From contig NC_064622.1 in assembly GCF_023898315.1 (NCBI RefSeq), positions 169,962,178-170,026,177 of the forward strand: a stretch of 64,000 nucleotides of DNA. The letters run 5' to 3'. The DNA is from Schistocerca nitens (taxonomy: Eukaryota; Arthropoda; Insecta; Orthoptera; Acrididae). Made by a program: the position numbers and the translations under genes. Under the pieces are notes generated by a model. The model ran no database searches. It saw only the letters and a list, made by a program, of their open reading frames with translations, and was not told where the DNA came from. Shown in pieces: positions 59,978-64,000 of the stretch; the stretch's first letter is position 1, and each line of letters opens with the position of its first letter.

Positions 59978-62900
59978 CTATCTTTCGATCGTAAGCAGGT
60001 TACTCTTATAACGCTGAAACTATGTTGTAAGTTCCTTCTTAACCTATTTAATTCTAGTTACGTAATATGTTTCGGCACACAGCTATCCCCGGATACAGCG
60101 AATAAAATGAGAAAAGCTTCCCATTTTATTTTCTCTTACGTGTGATGATGACGGTATTCTGAAACATGGTATTTAACTGGCATTAAGTAGCATAAAGCTG
60201 CCATCATGAAGAAAACTGGATGAAAATGTACAAACGTGATCGCACATTCATACCTGGCAATTCTTTCCTTCGTTGACGTTGAGCAATGAATGTTATCGTT
60301 TACTTTAGGAAGAGTGTGGTTCATTTATTTGAGAAACTGATTTTCATTTAGTTGCATGGTAATGTTTGGAAACACTAGCTAGAAAATCACGAACCTTCTG
60401 CAGACAAATATCCATAATCATTGACAGCTGACGTTCCAATCTGTGAAAATTTGTCAGGACTCTGCAGTGGATAAGCAGCCGCAACAACGTGCTTTAAGAA
60501 ATCTCTTTCGGGATGCTGAATCGCTGGTTCACTGAAGTCGAAAGCTTTCGGTAGAGTGTCAGAACGTTGAACATAAGAAACCTTGTTTCCAATATGTAAC
60601 AAATCTGTGCAAAGACGCGAATCTTGCCAATCAGTTTTACTGACCGCTTACCTTGGAGGATGTAACTTCCGCGAAGCTCAACCGCTTGACCGTGCTTTAC
60701 ATATGGAGAACAGTTTCGCTGAGCTGTAAGCGCAAAAGGTGCTCAAATACTTTACTAGTTCCCTCGTTTCACCGGAATAGAGAGTCTATCTAGTGAAGTG
60801 AAATTCTTCCTATTCGCTAAGAATAGAGATGCAAATTGTAAAACGGACTCTAGTGATTTGCGTTTCGGAGCAGTGCCTTTGATACCAATATCCTCTGAAA
60901 CTTTCACGTGACAATACAGGAAGGAGCTGTGAATCTTCGATTATTAATTAGTAAACCAAATAACTTTGGTTTATAGTATTTTTGAGAACTTACGTTGGGT
61001 GGTTAGGTATATGAAACATCATGCTTCTCCTTGCCTTGGTAATTTACCTGCATCCGTAGTCTGCAGATCTATTTACGCTAGATATGGGAAATAGTACATG
61101 GTGCATTAGCGCCCGAAGAATATTTCTATATCCTGCATTAGAATTTCTACACCCCGCGGAGGAATCAATGTTCCTAAACTCCACCTTGATGTATATTATT
61201 GATATTTTTCAAATCGGTTGATTACAAATGTTAGACGTGTTTAATTTTTGGTTGCCAGTGGAGATTTATCAGCTTTCCTCTTACTCGCAAGCGGGTAAAA
61301 CAGCCATTCACGTTGGCCATCTTTGCCTACCTCCTATTTTCCCTGGCAATTTTCATACAGATAGCACGCACTTGATGTCACAATGTCGACATTCGTTTCA
61401 TTAGAAACAAATTGCTGTTTTAATACAGTATCTCTTCATCTACTCAAAATCTTCCACTTGCTTTACCCACAACTGAATTTATGTAAACATATTTAGTACT
61501 CCTAGGGACCGACATGGCATGGCGTAATCGACTAAAATAGTGTCTCATTACACGCGTAGTAGAAGATAACTATGTTTGTTCTTCTTTTCTTTACAATCTC
61601 TGCATAACATCGGCGTGTTGGGACGATTTGTCCAGATATTTTGTTCCTTTTTTGTAGTACTTTCTCGTAAAAAAAAGGCAATTGGTCACGTGTAAAGGAA
61701 ACTTTTAGTAATATCAGACATTACTTACTTTTGAATAGTGTTTTGAAAAGTTGGCTTTCGCATGCTCATTAATCGGAATATTAAGATAGTTACACAAGTA
61801 ATTTTTATTACAAATAATTTTTAAACATTTGTATTGTTCGTGTTTTAAGTGAAGATCTTTGAGGTTTGCAAGTAAACACGATTTTTACGTAGATTGTATA
61901 CGCTATCTGCAGCGAACACTTCGTTTGTTAAGCGAAATTTGTACACCGAGTTTCAGCAGTACGCTGCCATCCTCATTACCAAGGAGCTTGTAATTTACGA
62001 CACTTTAACACCGACGAAGTACCGGTGTCACATTCGTTAAGTGACAGTGTAATGTTGTCCATGCTCGAAAAAAAAATAATATGAAAGTCACAATAGAAAC
62101 AAATACTGCTTTTGTACCTAAGCTTAAATGTTAGGTTTCTATCGGTCAGGGGCGTCGTGACATCGCCACGTAGTCCGAAGAGGCAAGGAAACAAAAAGGA
62201 AGGAGTTAAAAGCAAACTATGTGACGTAGTAACATTTAATGAATGCAATCACTCTTGTGACCCTTTGAGGATGGCCACATGCTGCCAATTTATTTGACAG
62301 ACAGAAAGTGACACACGCGGACAGTTTGTGCATGCAGTCTTGGAGAAAGGTAAAGATAAAAAGACATCAAGCGACCTTTTCTCGTGTTTCAAAACCAAAA
62401 TTCATTTTCCAGAGAGACGGCTAAATAGTTTGCAAATACCAGTAACAATACATGGCATATGATAATAAGTGTTCCACAGTCGTAACTGACCATGTTCGTA
62501 GCTATTTGTTAACAGCACTTGTTACTCTTTTTCAGAGGATAGTCTTATGTGTTATTTATGAATTTGTAAAAATACATTGAAGTAACCTTTCTCTTAACAG
62601 TAATACCTATCACAAGATAGTTCTTACACAGGAGTCCATGTTATAAGCGGATCGTGGCCATAAAAATAAGCAGAAAACTGTTTGCCCTCTACACGTTGCT
62701 TCTTTTTCGAGCTATTCCTCTATTTACGTTGTACCAACGGCAGCTTTTCTTGCTATTAAAGAAGATGTTCTAAGCGAACTCCTACAAGTTACATGCAACT
62801 ATATAACCGTTGTCTTGAAGAGTCTTGCAGTAATCAAAATTGTTACTCTAACAACTGGCTAGGTTGACCACGACGTTTTCCAAGGCCTGTGTTTCTGCTG

Positions 62901-64000
62901 AACTCAAAAATCGATGAGATTACTGCTTTTTTTGCAATATAAAAGAGAACATTTATTTGGAACTGTTGAAATATCCCACCCGCGTACCTTACAGCCGGCG
63001 AAACTGATATGTAAGTCTGTTCTTTTAAAATCTAAAACGTCCCATGTAGGATTATGAGTAGAGGTTAAGCAGGATGGATGTATTACCCAGTGCGTAATAT
63101 CTGTATTTATATACAAGAATGAACATCGAATTAGGGACAGTCAATGAAAATTACTAATTCGATTATGATTTTTTCCGTGGTTTTAGATATGGAGAAATGA
63201 AATAGTTGTAGCAGCGAGGAGGTAACGTTGAACATTGGTGAAGCAACGGAGACATCAGGTAAAAACTGGCCCAAAAGAAAACAAAAGAATCCTTCATAAT
63301 CCGTATGTCTTGAACACTGAATTGCAATGCAGAGAAATTTGAACCGTAGAAAACTGGGAACTGTGCTGAAAATTATCTTTGCACGAAGGGTTCAAAGTGG
63401 AGAAGTGGTAAGGGGAATAGGTGCTGTAGGAAGTTAACAGAAAACACCTATTGTAGGAAGGGACAGCTTGATGCGAAAGTGTTCAGAAAAAAGTCAACTT
63501 GTCATTCGAAGGCACAGAATAAACGGAAGCTTGAAGCGTTACTTGAAGACTGCATTATATGAAACAGTTTGTCGAACTTGTTGCAAGTGGCATACAAGAA
63601 ATGTTGAAATGTGTAGTGTGCTACAGGAAACCAAACGCCCGACCACTTTAAAACGCAATTGTAACAAAAAATTGGTGCTGACCTGTGTAAACAGGCTAAA
63701 TCAGAAACTCACAATGAAACTATGAACAGAGCAAGTGCGGTTGTTGTTCACCACACAGCGGGATTAGGAACAAGGATTCATACAAGAATGATACACAGCA
63801 GCTTACCCTGCATATAGAGTGATCCAAAAATATAAAAGAGACATCGCGTGTTCCCCAGAGACGTCTAATACGACCGTTTCTGTTCTTGTGATACATTAGA
63901 AACTCGTAAAATTGGCTTAGTTGCAACCAAAAGTTTTTCAAAGATTATGCGGTTGTTAACGAAAAAGTGTTTATCTCCAAAAATTTGCTGTGAAATCTAG
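59978..64000. other. Unassigned AT-rich intergenic DNA
   Basis: No transposon, RNA gene or convincing ORF. Short ORFs at 61976-62297 and 63468-63941 carry no domain. Same character as 51651-59764. Confidence 0.5.

Overview
The window looks like genomic DNA of a large-genome orthopteran insect (grasshopper or locust, probably Schistocerca-like). This is an inference from three things. It holds one insect class III POU gene. The DNA is AT-rich and interspersed repeats fill most of bases 1-47,600. Several repeats (a tRNA-derived SINE, an RTE-type LINE, Tc1/mariner elements) resemble families I associate with locust genomes. No database was searched.

Layout. Bases 1-47,600 are a graveyard of transposable elements, many nested. 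In order: a CR1/Jockey-like LINE fragment (1-1100); a SINE inside another SINE (1416-1814); a Tc1 element with both terminal repeats (2420-3818); a full-length but broken RTE LINE with 10-bp target duplications (4295-7567); a second, decayed RTE copy (11620-12806); an 86-bp perfect palindrome (13963-14048); a three-deep nest (about 16560-24112); two copies of one Tc1 family in opposite orientation, each carrying SINEs (26402-27680 and 29621-31410); a CR1-like LINE cut by a Tc1 element and a SINE (32340-34270); a 3' RTE fragment (35714-36385); a nearly intact DD34D mariner (39741-41055); and a tandem array of about 500-bp units with hAT-like ends (43029-44925).

The most notable element is a 5.4-kb Tx1/L1-type LINE (18266-23693, minus strand). 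Both reading frames are open: ORF1 has an RRM-like region and a CCHC knuckle, and ORF2 has an endonuclease and a reverse transcriptase with YADD. It has an A-rich tail and an 8-bp target duplication. It sits in the tRNA-like part of the arm of a foldback transposon, and that transposon sits in an older Tc1-related repeat. The family it belongs to is known for target-specific insertion, so the position may not be chance.

The only clear host gene is a single-exon class III POU transcription factor, ventral veins lacking (vvl, also drifter/Cf1a), at 48981-50531 on the plus strand. It lies in a GC-rich island that begins near 48,300, with a GC-rich leader containing a short upstream ORF and an AT-rich 3' UTR. 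From 47,603 to the end of the window I recognise only one SINE (59778-59964). This repeat-poor flank of a developmental regulator is the best candidate for cis-regulatory DNA.
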